DNA from: an uncultured Slackia sp.
GTDB lineage: Bacteria; Actinomycetota; Coriobacteriia; Coriobacteriales; Eggerthellaceae
Direction: 5' to 3'
Length of the DNA stretch: 29,311 nucleotides
NCBI GenBank assembly: GCA_934661005.1
Contig: CAKUIK010000028.1
Span: 1 to 29,311, forward strand
The notes under the pieces are model-generated. The model was not told the DNA's origin. It ran no database searches and saw only the letters and a program-made list of their open reading frames with translations. Within the stretch, counting starts at the first letter, position 1, and each line of letters starts with the position of its first letter. Position numbers and translations under genes: made by a program. Positions 1 to 7,041 of the stretch are shown here, one piece after another.

Positions 1-1
1 A

Positions 2-220
2 AGCCCGCAGTGCGACATTTTCTTGAACGACATGACGGTTTCGCGCATGCACGCGACCATCGAGCGCACGCCCGCCGGTTTCCGCATTAGCGACGCCGAC
101 TCGTTCAACGGCTTGTGGGTAAACAACCTCAATGTGAAAGACGCCGACTTACGCGATGGCGACATCGTTCAGATTGGCACGTTCTGCCTGATGTATTTGG
201 CCACGCCAACCATGCGCTAG
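2..220 (+). CDS. FHA-domain protein, C-terminal part (truncated by window edge)
   Basis: The reading frame is open from the first bases of the window, so the first in-frame ATG at 23 is probably internal and the gene begins upstream. The visible 72 residues match the second half of a forkhead-associated domain: the SRMHA segment (phosphothreonine-contacting Ser-Arg and the following His), then an NGLWVN stretch in the place of the usual NGTxVN, then L-x-DGD-x-V-x-I-G near the end. FHA domains bind phosphothreonine peptides, usually as partners of Ser/Thr kinases. The protein stops shortly after the FHA fold, so the domain is C-terminal. What lies N-terminal (for example a zinc ribbon or DUF3662-type module) cannot be seen. 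A strong terminator follows directly. Confidence 0.85.
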   Translation, partial: SPQCDIFLNDMTVSRMHATIERTPAGFRISDADSFNGLWVNNLNVKDADLRDGDIVQIGTFCLMYLATPTMR

Positions 221-228
221 GCGTCCGT

Positions 229-254
229 GGGCCCGCCTAGCGGGCCCTTTTCTT
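229..254 (+). terminator. Intrinsic terminator after the FHA gene
   Basis: A perfect 8-bp GC stem, GGGCCCGC (229-236) and GCGGGCCC (240-247), closes a 3-nt loop and is followed by TTTTCTT. It separates the FHA gene from iorA. Confidence 0.9.
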
Positions 255-298
255 GTCGCGAAAGCGAGTTTTTGCACGACCCAAGGGGGATTGGATTT

Positions 299-2029
299 AT
301 GGAACTTATTTCCGGAAACGAGGCAATCGCGCGCGGCGCGTGGGAAGCTGGAGCCACCATTGGCGTGGCGTACCCTGGCACGCCTTCGACTGAAACCATG
401 GAAACGTTCGCAAAGCAGCCTGGCGTGTATGCCGAGTGGTGCCCGAATGAGAAGGTTGCCGTGGAAGTTGGCCTGGGCGCGTGCGCTGCCGGCCGCCGCG
501 TGCTGTCGACCATGAAGCACGTGGGCGTCAATGTGGCAGCCGACCCGTTGTTCACGGCTGCTTACACGGGCGTGAACGGCGGCTTCGTAATTCTTGCGGC
601 CGACGACCCAGGCATGCATTCCTCCCAAAACGAGCAGGACTCGCGCTTTTATGCGCGCGCTGCGCATATTCCCATGTTCGACCCCGCCGATTCCTCCGAG
701 GCGCTCGCGTTCACCAAGAACGCCTTCGACGTTTCCGAGCGCTTCGATATGCCGTGTATGATTCGTTCCACGGTGCGCGTATCCCATACGAAATGCCCTG
801 TTGAACTGGGAGAACGTGTGGAAGTTGAGCCGAAACCCTACGCGAAAGACGCTTCGAAGTGGGTCATGATGCCGGCATACGCCAAGCCGCGCCGCGTTTC
901 GCTCGATGCGCGTGTGGCCGCTGTGACCGAGTATGCCGAAACGTGCGAATTCAACCGCATTGAGCGCAACGAGGGCAAAATCGGCGTCATCTGCTGCGGA
1001 GCCACCTACCAGCACGTGCGCGAAGCGCTGCCCCAGGCAGATATTCTGAAGCTTGGCATGTCGTGGCCGCTTCCCCCGAAGAAGATTCGTGAATTCGCCG
1101 CCTCTGTCGAAAACGTGTACGTTATCGAAGAAGGCAGCGATTATTTGAGCGAAGGCGTGCGCGCCCTGGGCGTGCAGCTTTCCGAGCCCGAAGGCGCGCT
1201 GCGCCCCGATGGCGAGCTTACGCCTGGCGCCATTGCGGTTGCTTTCGGCGCTCAGGCTCCTGAGCACGCCGAGATGCGCGAAGATCTGCCGGGCCGCCCG
1301 CCGGCGCTGTGCCCTGGTTGCCCGCATCGCCTCGTGTTCCGCGAGCTTTCTCGCATGAAAGCCATCGTCACGGGCGATATCGGGTGCTACACGCTCGGCG
1401 CGCTCGCACCGCTTTCCGCGATGGACACTTGCGTCGATATGGGCGCGTCTATCTCGATGAGCCATGGCTTCGAGCTGGGTCTTCAGGGTCGCGAGCATAA
1501 GCCCGTGGTTGCCGTTATTGGTGACTCCACGTTCGCGCATTCGGGTATTACGTCGCTTTTGAACACGGTGTACAACCGCGGTGCGGGCATCGTGTGCATT
1601 CTCGACAATCGCACGACGGCTATGACCGGCCACCAGGGCAACCCGGTAAATGGCATTACGCTGCAGCATCGCGAAAGCCGCGAACTCGATCTGCCTGGCT
1701 TGGTGCGCGCGCTTGGCGTGGAGGACGTCGCCGTGGTGAACCCCATGGATTTGAAGGCAACCCGGGCCGCGCTGAAGGCTGCGGCCCAGAACGCCGACGA
1801 GCTTTCGGTGATCATCTTCTGCTCGCCGTGCGTGTTGCTCTCGAAAACCCACGAGCCCGCACTCGTCGTTTCTCACGATTGCCGCGCATGCGGCGCCTGC
1901 ACGCTTATCGGCTGCCCGGCCATTTCTCGCGATGAAGATGGCAAGGCCCATATTGACGCTAACCTGTGCGTCGGCTGCGAGCAGTGCTCGCAAACGTGCG
2001 CGTTCGGCTGCATCGGCAAAGCGGAATAG
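299..2029 (+). CDS. iorA: Indolepyruvate ferredoxin oxidoreductase, alpha subunit
   Basis: This is the large subunit of the TPP- and Fe-S-dependent enzyme that oxidatively decarboxylates aryl-pyruvates (from Trp, Phe, Tyr transamination) to aryl-acetyl-CoA while reducing ferredoxin, in the cytoplasm. The N-terminal pyrimidine-binding domain opens with GNEAIARGAWEAG. A CPGCPHR motif lies near residue 338. The TPP/Mg site is GDIGCYTLG (about 359) with GDST (about 407) and the downstream DNRTTAMTG. A C-terminal 2[4Fe-4S] ferredoxin domain carries CRACGACTLIGCP and CVGCEQCSQTC. At 576 residues it is close to the usual IorA length. I chose ATG 299, which has AAGGGGGA 10 nt upstream; the in-frame ATG at 227 falls before the terminator hairpin. 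iorB follows 12 nt downstream. Confidence 0.96.
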   Translation: MELISGNEAIARGAWEAGATIGVAYPGTPSTETMETFAKQPGVYAEWCPNEKVAVEVGLGACAAGRRVLSTMKHVGVNVAADPLFTAAYTGVNGGFVILAADDPGMHSSQNEQDSRFYARAAHIPMFDPADSSEALAFTKNAFDVSERFDMPCMIRSTVRVSHTKCPVELGERVEVEPKPYAKDASKWVMMPAYAKPRRVSLDARVAAVTEYAETCEFNRIERNEGKIGVICCGATYQHVREALPQADILKLGMSWPLPPKKIREFAASVENVYVIEEGSDYLSEGVRALGVQLSEPEGALRPDGELTPGAIAVAFGAQAPEHAEMREDLPGRPPALCPGCPHRLVFRELSRMKAIVTGDIGCYTLGALAPLSAMDTCVDMGASISMSHGFELGLQGREHKPVVAVIGDSTFAHSGITSLLNTVYNRGAGIVCILDNRTTAMTGHQGNPVNGITLQHRESRELDLPGLVRALGVEDVAVVNPMDLKATRAALKAAAQNADELSVIIFCSPCVLLSKTHEPALVVSHDCRACGACTLIGCPAISRDEDGKAHIDANLCVGCEQCSQTCAFGCIGKAE

Positions 2030-2041
2030 GAAGGGCTGGCA

Positions 2042-2629
2042 ATGAGCAACGATACGAAAACTGTGCTTCTGTCGGGCGTTGGCGGCCAGGGCGCTATTCT
2101 CGCCGCCGACATTTTGAGCCGCGTCGCCATGGCGTGCGGCCAAGACGTGAAGCTCTCTGAAATCCACGGCATGGCCCAGCGCGGCGGTGCCGTTACCACC
2201 GTGGTTCGCCTGGGCGATTCGGTGGCTTCCATGGTTGCCGACAAGGGCAGCGTCGACTACCTGGTCTCATTCGAGAAGGTTGAGGCACTGCGCAATATCG
2301 AGTTCCTCAAAGAAGGCGGCGCGCTGCTCGTGAACGACGAGTTCATTAAGCCGCTGCCCGTCGCAACGGGTGCCGTGAAGGCTCCGAGCGGCGTTGTGGA
2401 ATCGCTCGAGCAGGCGGGCGCCGTGCTGATGCCAGCCGAGGCTTTGGCGAAAGAGGCCGGCAGCGTGAAGGCGGTGAACGTCGTGCTTCTGGGCGCGCTT
2501 TCCACAAAGCTCAGCTACGACGAGGCCACCTGGCTTTCCGTTATCGAGTCGCGCGTTTCGGCTAAGTTCAAGGACGTGAACATCGCGGCCTTCAAGCTTG
2601 GGCGTGCGTTCGTGGAGGAACACGAGTAG
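2042..2629 (+). CDS. iorB: Indolepyruvate ferredoxin oxidoreductase, beta subunit
   Basis: This is the 195-residue gamma-type (POR/KOR) subunit that pairs with IorA in the aryl-pyruvate oxidoreductase. The N-terminus has GVGGQGAILAADIL, typical of these subunits, followed by EIHGMAQRGGAV, which carries the conserved GMAQRGG turn of the CoA-site region. Length matches the family. An AGGAAGG ribosome site precedes ATG 2042. It is co-transcribed with iorA, with 12 nt between the genes. The next gene lies 310 nt further on, across a repeat-rich gap, so the iorAB transcript may end or be attenuated there. Confidence 0.96.
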   Translation: MSNDTKTVLLSGVGGQGAILAADILSRVAMACGQDVKLSEIHGMAQRGGAVTTVVRLGDSVASMVADKGSVDYLVSFEKVEALRNIEFLKEGGALLVNDEFIKPLPVATGAVKAPSGVVESLEQAGAVLMPAEALAKEAGSVKAVNVVLLGALSTKLSYDEATWLSVIESRVSAKFKDVNIAAFKLGRAFVEEHE

Positions 2630-2643
2630 GACGTTCTTCGTTG

Positions 2644-2907
2644 CGGCTGAAAGCCCCCGTATGCGTTTCCGCTTCGGTCAGTCCTGCTCGCGACGAACAG
2701 CACATTAAGTGCTGTTCTGCGAGTGCGGAATCTATCGGAACCGCACACGGAGGCTTTCAGCCGTCGTTGATTGCGTTTTTTTGTTTCATGTTGTCCGTCA
2801 GCTCGGCCGTGCGAATCCGATAGATTCCGCACGTTTAAATGCCCTGTGGGCTTTCGTGCGAGTCAGGATTGACCGAAGCGGAGTCGCATGGCCGAGCTGA
2901 CGGGCAA
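2644..2907. repeat. Cluster of interlocking inverted repeats in the iorB-ACT gap
   Basis: This gap contains no convincing gene but at least five pairs of inverted repeats. A: 2644-2671 with 2736-2763 (25 of 28 positions). B: 2668-2691 with 2858-2882 (one G.T wobble and one bulge). C: GAACAGCAC 2695-2703 with GTGCTGTTC 2709-2717, extended by CTCGC 2687-2691 with GCGAG 2719-2723. D: 2723-2739 with 2816-2832 (17 of 17). E: 2791-2810 with 2888-2907 (20 of 20 if two G.U wobbles are allowed). B, C and D nest in one fold. A and E cross it, so they would form alternative structures. A T-run sits at 2776-2782. It could be a structured leader or attenuator, or a dispersed repeat element. Confidence 0.8.
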
Positions 2908-2939
2908 ACGATGGCAAACCTCTTTGAAAGGGGAATTGT

Positions 2940-3392
2940 ATGAGCATTTCTCAGATTGGCGTGTTCGTTGAGAACCATCCGGGGCATGTGGCTCGCGTGC
3001 TTGAGGCATTTGTCGAGGCCGAAGTGCAGGTTCGCGGCTATTGCATGAGCGATACGGGCGACTATGGCATTGTTCGATTCGTGGTCGATGACCCCGATAA
3101 GGCAAAGCAGCTGCTTGCCGACATGGGTTGCGCCGTTGTCGCGAAAGAGGTTTTGTGCCTGCGCCTTCCCGATAAGCCGGGCGAGCTTGCCCGCATAATG
3201 GGCGTGTTCGCGAAGCTGAACATCAACGTCGAATACAGCTATTCGCTCGTTTCCACCTATATTGCCATTTCTGTGAAAGACTTGGCAGCGGCCGAAGAGG
3301 CCTTGAAGGAAGAGGCGGTTGAGCTTATCGACCAGGCGCAACTTACTGCGCTCGTCGACCTTGATCGCAGCAATGCCCAGGAAGGCAGGTAG
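2940..3392 (+). CDS. Tandem ACT-domain protein
   Basis: The 150-residue protein is two ACT modules in tandem. The first opens with ISQIGVFVENHPGHVARVLEAF (about residues 3-68), the second with LCLRLPDKPGELARIMGVFAKLNINVEY (about 72-140). Each has the beta-strand plus (N/D)(H/K)PG turn where ACT domains bind amino acids. It has no catalytic domain, so it is likely a stand-alone sensor of an aromatic or branched amino acid. The ribosome site AAAGGGG precedes ATG 2940. It overlaps or abuts the phenylacetate-CoA ligase gene, which supports a role linked to aryl-acetate metabolism. Such ACT genes next to paaK-like and ior genes are a recurrent arrangement. The ligand is unknown. Confidence 0.9.
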   Translation: MSISQIGVFVENHPGHVARVLEAFVEAEVQVRGYCMSDTGDYGIVRFVVDDPDKAKQLLADMGCAVVAKEVLCLRLPDKPGELARIMGVFAKLNINVEYSYSLVSTYIAISVKDLAAAEEALKEEAVELIDQAQLTALVDLDRSNAQEGR

Positions 3393-3396
3393 TTCC

Positions 3397-4761
3397 GTGG
3401 CAGGCATGACTGTGAAGGGCGCTGCGCTGAAGGCGGCGGCCGAGGGGCGCTTCGATGAGTTGCCCATCCATAACCCGTCTATCGAGTGCGCGAGCCGTGA
3501 GCGCATCGAGGCTATTCAGCTCGCTCGCCTTATCGACCAGGTTGAATGGACGTATAACCGCGTTGCGTGGTATCGCGATAAGATGGATGCTATGGGCGTG
3601 AAGCCTTCCGACATTAAGACGCTGGCCGATGTACGCAAGCTTCCCTTTACCGATAAGAGCGCGCTGCGCGAAACCTTCCCGTACGGCCTGTTCGCTGAGT
3701 CGCTCGATGACATCGTCGAGCTGCATGCCTCTTCGGGCACCACGGGCAAGCCGATTGTCGTCGGCTACGACCGTGGCGACATGGACCTGTGGGCCGATTG
3801 CATTATGCGCCTTGTGCAAATGGCTGGCGTCGTGCCCAGCGATCGCGTGCAAATGGCATTCGGCTATGGCATGTTCACCGGTGGCTTCGGCTTGCATTAC
3901 GGCTTGCAGCGTCTTGGTTGCATGATGATTCCTGCCGGTTCGGGCAATACCGAGCGCCAGATCCAGATGATCCAAGACTACGGTTCCACGGTTCTCGTTT
4001 CCACGCCGAGCTATGCTATGCATGTGTGCGAAGTGGGCGAGAAGATGGGCATCGATTGGGAGAAGAGCACGCTGCGCGTCGGCCTATTCGGTGGCGAGCC
4101 TTGCACGCCCGCCCTGAAGGCTGAAATCGAGAGCCGCATGCATATTGTGTGTACCGACAACTACGGCCTGACCGAGGTCATGGGCCCAGGTGTTTCGGGC
4201 GAGTGCCTCGCGAGCCGCGACATGCAGCACATCGCCGAAGACCACTTCCTGTGGGAAGTCGTTGATCCGAAGACCGGCGAGCCGGTGCCCGACGGCGAAG
4301 AGGGCGAGCTCGTGCTCACGCCGCTTGGCAAGCATGCCATTCCGGTGCTTCGCTATCGTACGCATGACCTCACGCATGTCATCAAGGAAAAGTGCGCGTG
4401 CGGCCGCACCACGGCGCGCATGCAGAAGGTGCGCAGCCGTTGCGACGACATGCTCATCATTCGTGGCACCAACGTGTTCCCGAGCCAGGTGGAAGACGTG
4501 CTTTCCACCATCGAGGGCGTCACGCCGCATTATCGCATCGTGGTCGACAACGAAACCGGCCTCGATCGCATGGTGGTGCATGTGGAACTCAAACCCGAAG
4601 CCTTCAGCGACTCCTTCGAGGAAATGGATGCATTCCGTCGCATGATCGAAGAGAAGCTTAAGAGCGTCATGCTTGTGGCTTCCAAGGTGAAGCTCGTCGA
4701 ACCTGGCGGCATCGAGCGCTCCACGGGCAAGACGAAGCATGTGCAAGACTTGCGTAAATAA
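3397..4761 (+). CDS. paaK: Phenylacetate-CoA ligase-like AMP-forming enzyme
   Basis: This is an adenylate-forming ligase of the PaaK type (about 454 residues, family about 430-440) that would activate an aryl-acetate with ATP and CoA. It shows the P-loop SSGTTGKPIVVGY (about 112-124), DNYGLTEVMGPG (about 254), YRTHDLTH (about 320), the small C-terminal domain with GTNVFPSQVEDVL, and the late lysine region ERSTGKTKH. A cysteine pair (CACGR) precedes the hinge, as in PaaK. I prefer the GTG at 3397, preceded by GGAAGGCAGG, over the ATGs at 3319 and 3373, which lie inside the ACT gene; ATG 3406 is the alternative. Substrate could be phenyl-, indole- or hydroxyphenyl-acetate. The iorAB context favours an aryl acid. 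Confidence 0.92.
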   Translation: MAGMTVKGAALKAAAEGRFDELPIHNPSIECASRERIEAIQLARLIDQVEWTYNRVAWYRDKMDAMGVKPSDIKTLADVRKLPFTDKSALRETFPYGLFAESLDDIVELHASSGTTGKPIVVGYDRGDMDLWADCIMRLVQMAGVVPSDRVQMAFGYGMFTGGFGLHYGLQRLGCMMIPAGSGNTERQIQMIQDYGSTVLVSTPSYAMHVCEVGEKMGIDWEKSTLRVGLFGGEPCTPALKAEIESRMHIVCTDNYGLTEVMGPGVSGECLASRDMQHIAEDHFLWEVVDPKTGEPVPDGEEGELVLTPLGKHAIPVLRYRTHDLTHVIKEKCACGRTTARMQKVRSRCDDMLIIRGTNVFPSQVEDVLSTIEGVTPHYRIVVDNETGLDRMVVHVELKPEAFSDSFEEMDAFRRMIEEKLKSVMLVASKVKLVEPGGIERSTGKTKHVQDLRK

Positions 4762-4778
4762 CGAATATTGATACATTC

Positions 4779-4816
4779 AAAGCGGGCCTGGGAAAGCAAT
4801 TCTTAAGGCCCGCTTT
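4779..4816 (+). terminator. Hairpin terminator after the ligase gene
   Basis: An 11-bp perfect stem, AAAGCGGGCCT (4779-4789) and AGGCCCGCTTT (4806-4816), closes a 16-nt loop. The 3' arm ends in TTT but no longer U-tract follows. Confidence 0.75.
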
Positions 4817-4847
4817 CTATGGAGGGGCATTCGAAAGGGGTATTCAC

Positions 4848-6014
4848 ATGAATAATTTCACGTTTTGCGTTCCCACGAGGATTCATTTCGGCAAAGGCCA
4901 AATTTCGCATTTGAGCGAACTTGTGGAAAGCGGCTCGAATGTGCTGCTCGTCTATGGCGGCGGCTCCATTAAGAAGAGCGGCCTGTATGATGAGGCCACG
5001 GCGATTCTTGCCGACGCGGGCCTGCATGTGGTCGAACTTTCGGGTATTGAGCCCAATCCGCGCATCGAGTCGGTTCGCGAGGGCGCGCGCCTATGCAAGG
5101 AGCACGCGATTGATATGGTGCTCGCCGTGGGCGGCGGTTCGGTTATCGACGCGGCCAAGGTTATCGCTGGTGCTGCGAAATACGACGGCGACGCATGGGA
5201 CCTGGTGCTCGATCGTACGAAAATCACGGCAGCGCTGCCGGTGTATTCTGTGCTCACGCTTGCTGCTACCGGTTCCGAGATGGATCCCTTTGCCGTGATT
5301 TCCGACTTGAGCAAAAACGAGAAGTGGGGAACCGGCTCGCCGCTGTTCGTGCCGAAGATGTCGGTGCTCGATCCCACGTATACGTTCTCGGTTTCGAAGA
5401 AGCAGACGGCCGCCGGCACCGCCGACATGATGAGCCACGTGTTCGAGAACTACTTCACCAATGTTGAAGGCGCAACGCTGCAGGCGCACATGAGCGAAGC
5501 CATTCTGAAAACGCTCGTGCATTATGGTCCCATCGCGCTGGCCGAACCCGAAAATTACGATGCCCGCGCGAACCTTATGTGGTGCGGCTCGCATGCGATT
5601 AACGGCTTGCTCGACAGCGGCGCCGAGGTGGCGTGGTGCGTGCACCCCATGGAACACGAGCTTTCGGCGTTCTACGACATCACCCACGGCGAGGGCCTGG
5701 CCATTCTGACGCCGGTTTGGATGAAACACGTGCTCGCAAAAGACCCGAGCAAGGCAGCCGTGTTCGCCGAATATGGCCGCGCAGTGTTCGGCATTGCCGA
5801 GACCGACGATGCTCAGGCCGCAGCTGCTGCTATTGAGTGCACCGAGGATTTCCTGTTCAACCAGATGGGCCTGCCTTCGAAGCTGCATGAAGTCGGCATC
5901 GAAGACGAAGAGAACTTTGCCGCAATGGCGAAGAAGGCCGCTGCCGGATGCGTGGGCAGCTTCGTGCCGCTTGAAGAAAGCGACATCGTGGAAATCTACC
6001 GCGCAGCGCTGTAG
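4848..6014 (+). CDS. Iron-containing alcohol dehydrogenase (BdhA/YqhD-like)
   Basis: This 388-residue group III metal-dependent alcohol dehydrogenase likely interconverts an aldehyde and an alcohol with NAD(P)H. The N-terminal Rossmann-like half has VYGGGSIKKSG and AVGGGSVIDAAK (the GGGS nucleotide loop). The C-terminal half has four metal ligands in canonical spacing: D193, H197, H266 and H280 (segments DMMSH, VHPMEHE and DITHGEG). ATG 4848 is preceded by GAAAGGGG. It stands alone between two hairpins but follows the aryl-acetate block. Reduction of an aryl-acetaldehyde to a fusel alcohol is a possible role, inferred from context only. A butanol dehydrogenase-type function is equally open. 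Confidence 0.93.
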   Translation: MNNFTFCVPTRIHFGKGQISHLSELVESGSNVLLVYGGGSIKKSGLYDEATAILADAGLHVVELSGIEPNPRIESVREGARLCKEHAIDMVLAVGGGSVIDAAKVIAGAAKYDGDAWDLVLDRTKITAALPVYSVLTLAATGSEMDPFAVISDLSKNEKWGTGSPLFVPKMSVLDPTYTFSVSKKQTAAGTADMMSHVFENYFTNVEGATLQAHMSEAILKTLVHYGPIALAEPENYDARANLMWCGSHAINGLLDSGAEVAWCVHPMEHELSAFYDITHGEGLAILTPVWMKHVLAKDPSKAAVFAEYGRAVFGIAETDDAQAAAAAIECTEDFLFNQMGLPSKLHEVGIEDEENFAAMAKKAAAGCVGSFVPLEESDIVEIYRAAL

Positions 6015-6028
6015 ACGAATTTTTGTGA

Positions 6029-6057
6029 GGGCGTGCCTTCTTCGGATGGCGCGCCCT
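6029..6057 (+). terminator. Hairpin terminator after the alcohol dehydrogenase gene
   Basis: GGGCGTGCC (6029-6037) pairs with GGCGCGCCC (6048-6056) with one G.U pair over a 10-nt loop. Only a short TT follows. The candidate -35 of gluQ lies inside the loop. Confidence 0.65.
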
Positions 6058-6078
6058 TGCGTGCTATTCTGTAGGGCA
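6041..6078 (+). promoter_or_regulatory. Candidate gluQ promoter giving a leaderless mRNA
   Basis: TATTCT (6065-6070) is a good -10 box with only 7 nt before the ATG at 6078, which places the expected transcription start at or next to the start codon. TTCGGA (6041-6046) is a weak -35 with an 18-nt spacer. No Shine-Dalgarno sequence is visible in front of the ATG. Confidence 0.5.
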
Positions 6079-7013
6079 TGGAAAACAGCAACGTACATAT
6101 CAAAGGCCGTTTCGCGCCTTCGCCCACGGGCCGCATGCACGCGGGCAATATTTTCTCGGCGCTTGTGGCATGGCTTGTGGCGAAGTCTCAGGGCGGCACC
6201 ATGGTACTTCGCGTGGAAGATTTGGACCGCGAGCGTTCGAAGCCCCAGTTCATCGACGCTGTTCAGCGCGATTTCGAGACGCTGGGCCTTACATGGGACG
6301 AAGGTCCTTATTTTCAGCATAACCGTGACGAAGCTTACCAGACGGCGTTCGACGCGCTTGTTGAGCGCGGCTTGGTGTACCCGTGTTTTTGCACGCGCGC
6401 CGATTTGCATGCGGCTTCGGCGCCGCACCATGGCGAGAAACTCGTGTATGCGGGCACGTGCCGTGCTCTGAGTGCTGAACAGCGTGCAGAAAAGGCGGCA
6501 GTGCGTAAGCCCGCGATGCGGCTTGTTGTACCCGATGAAACCATCGCAATCGACGATTTGATTCAGGGCCATTTCGAGCAGAACCTTGCGCGTGATTGCG
6601 GTGACTTCCTTATTCGCCGAAGCGACGAGGCGTTCGCGTATCAGCTGGCTGTGGTGGTCGACGATGGCGAGCAGGGCGTGAATAGCGTGGTGCGCGGCAT
6701 GGATCTGTTGTGCTCGAGCCCACAGCAGCGCTATTTGCAAGATTTGCTTGGGTTGCCGCATGCGCAATATGCCCATGTGCCGTTGGTGGTGGGCGAGCGT
6801 GACCGGCGCTTGTCGAAGCGCGACCACGACGCCGCGCTCGACGCGCTGCTCGAGCGCTTCAAAACCCCCGAGGCAATCATCGGCCATATTGCGGGCATCA
6901 CGGGCTTGGCTCCTACGTGCGACCCCGCGACCCCCGAGGAGCTGCTACAAACATTCAGCGTGAACGGCTTGCGGAAACGATTCCCCGACCTCGTTCAGAT
7001 TCAGTGGCGATAG
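6078..7013 (+). CDS. gluQ: Glutamyl-Q tRNA(Asp) synthetase
   Basis: This is a truncated GluRS paralog that attaches glutamate to queuosine at position 34 of tRNA-Asp. At 311 residues it lacks the GluRS anticodon-binding domain, the hallmark of GluQ-RS. It has the class I start RFAPSPTGRMHAGN (HIGH-like MHAG) and a RLSKRDH motif (KMSKS equivalent, about 244-250). The zinc site is of GluQ-RS layout: C103, C105, Y124, C128. The full-length gltX at 19033 provides normal tRNA-Glu charging, so this gene is not a damaged gltX. A queuosine-modified tRNA-Asp is implied in the cell. It is probably leaderless (see its promoter). It converges with the nuclease-helicase gene 28 nt beyond. Confidence 0.93.
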   Translation: MENSNVHIKGRFAPSPTGRMHAGNIFSALVAWLVAKSQGGTMVLRVEDLDRERSKPQFIDAVQRDFETLGLTWDEGPYFQHNRDEAYQTAFDALVERGLVYPCFCTRADLHAASAPHHGEKLVYAGTCRALSAEQRAEKAAVRKPAMRLVVPDETIAIDDLIQGHFEQNLARDCGDFLIRRSDEAFAYQLAVVVDDGEQGVNSVVRGMDLLCSSPQQRYLQDLLGLPHAQYAHVPLVVGERDRRLSKRDHDAALDALLERFKTPEAIIGHIAGITGLAPTCDPATPEELLQTFSVNGLRKRFPDLVQIQWR

Positions 7014-7041
7014 GCGCCTGGCCAATGTGGGTTTTCAGGCT

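Noticed and set aside
149..2167. 672-residue minus-strand open frame across iorA
   Set aside because: It is the antisense shadow of a GC-rich gene; it is Arg/His/Ala-rich, has no domain and overlaps unmistakable iorA motifs.
2644..2832. CRISPR array or T-box leader in the repeat-rich gap
   Set aside because: The repeats are inverted and unequal with no regular spacer unit, and no T-box (TGGN-type) or specifier stem was recognised.
2641..2900. Short overlapping frames in the iorB-ACT gap
   Set aside because: Their coding sequence is made of the inverted-repeat arms and none has a ribosome site or a family match.
5091..6887. 598-residue minus-strand frame across the alcohol dehydrogenase and gluQ
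   Set aside because: Low-complexity His/Arg-rich translation opposite two well-supported genes; no start signal or family motif.
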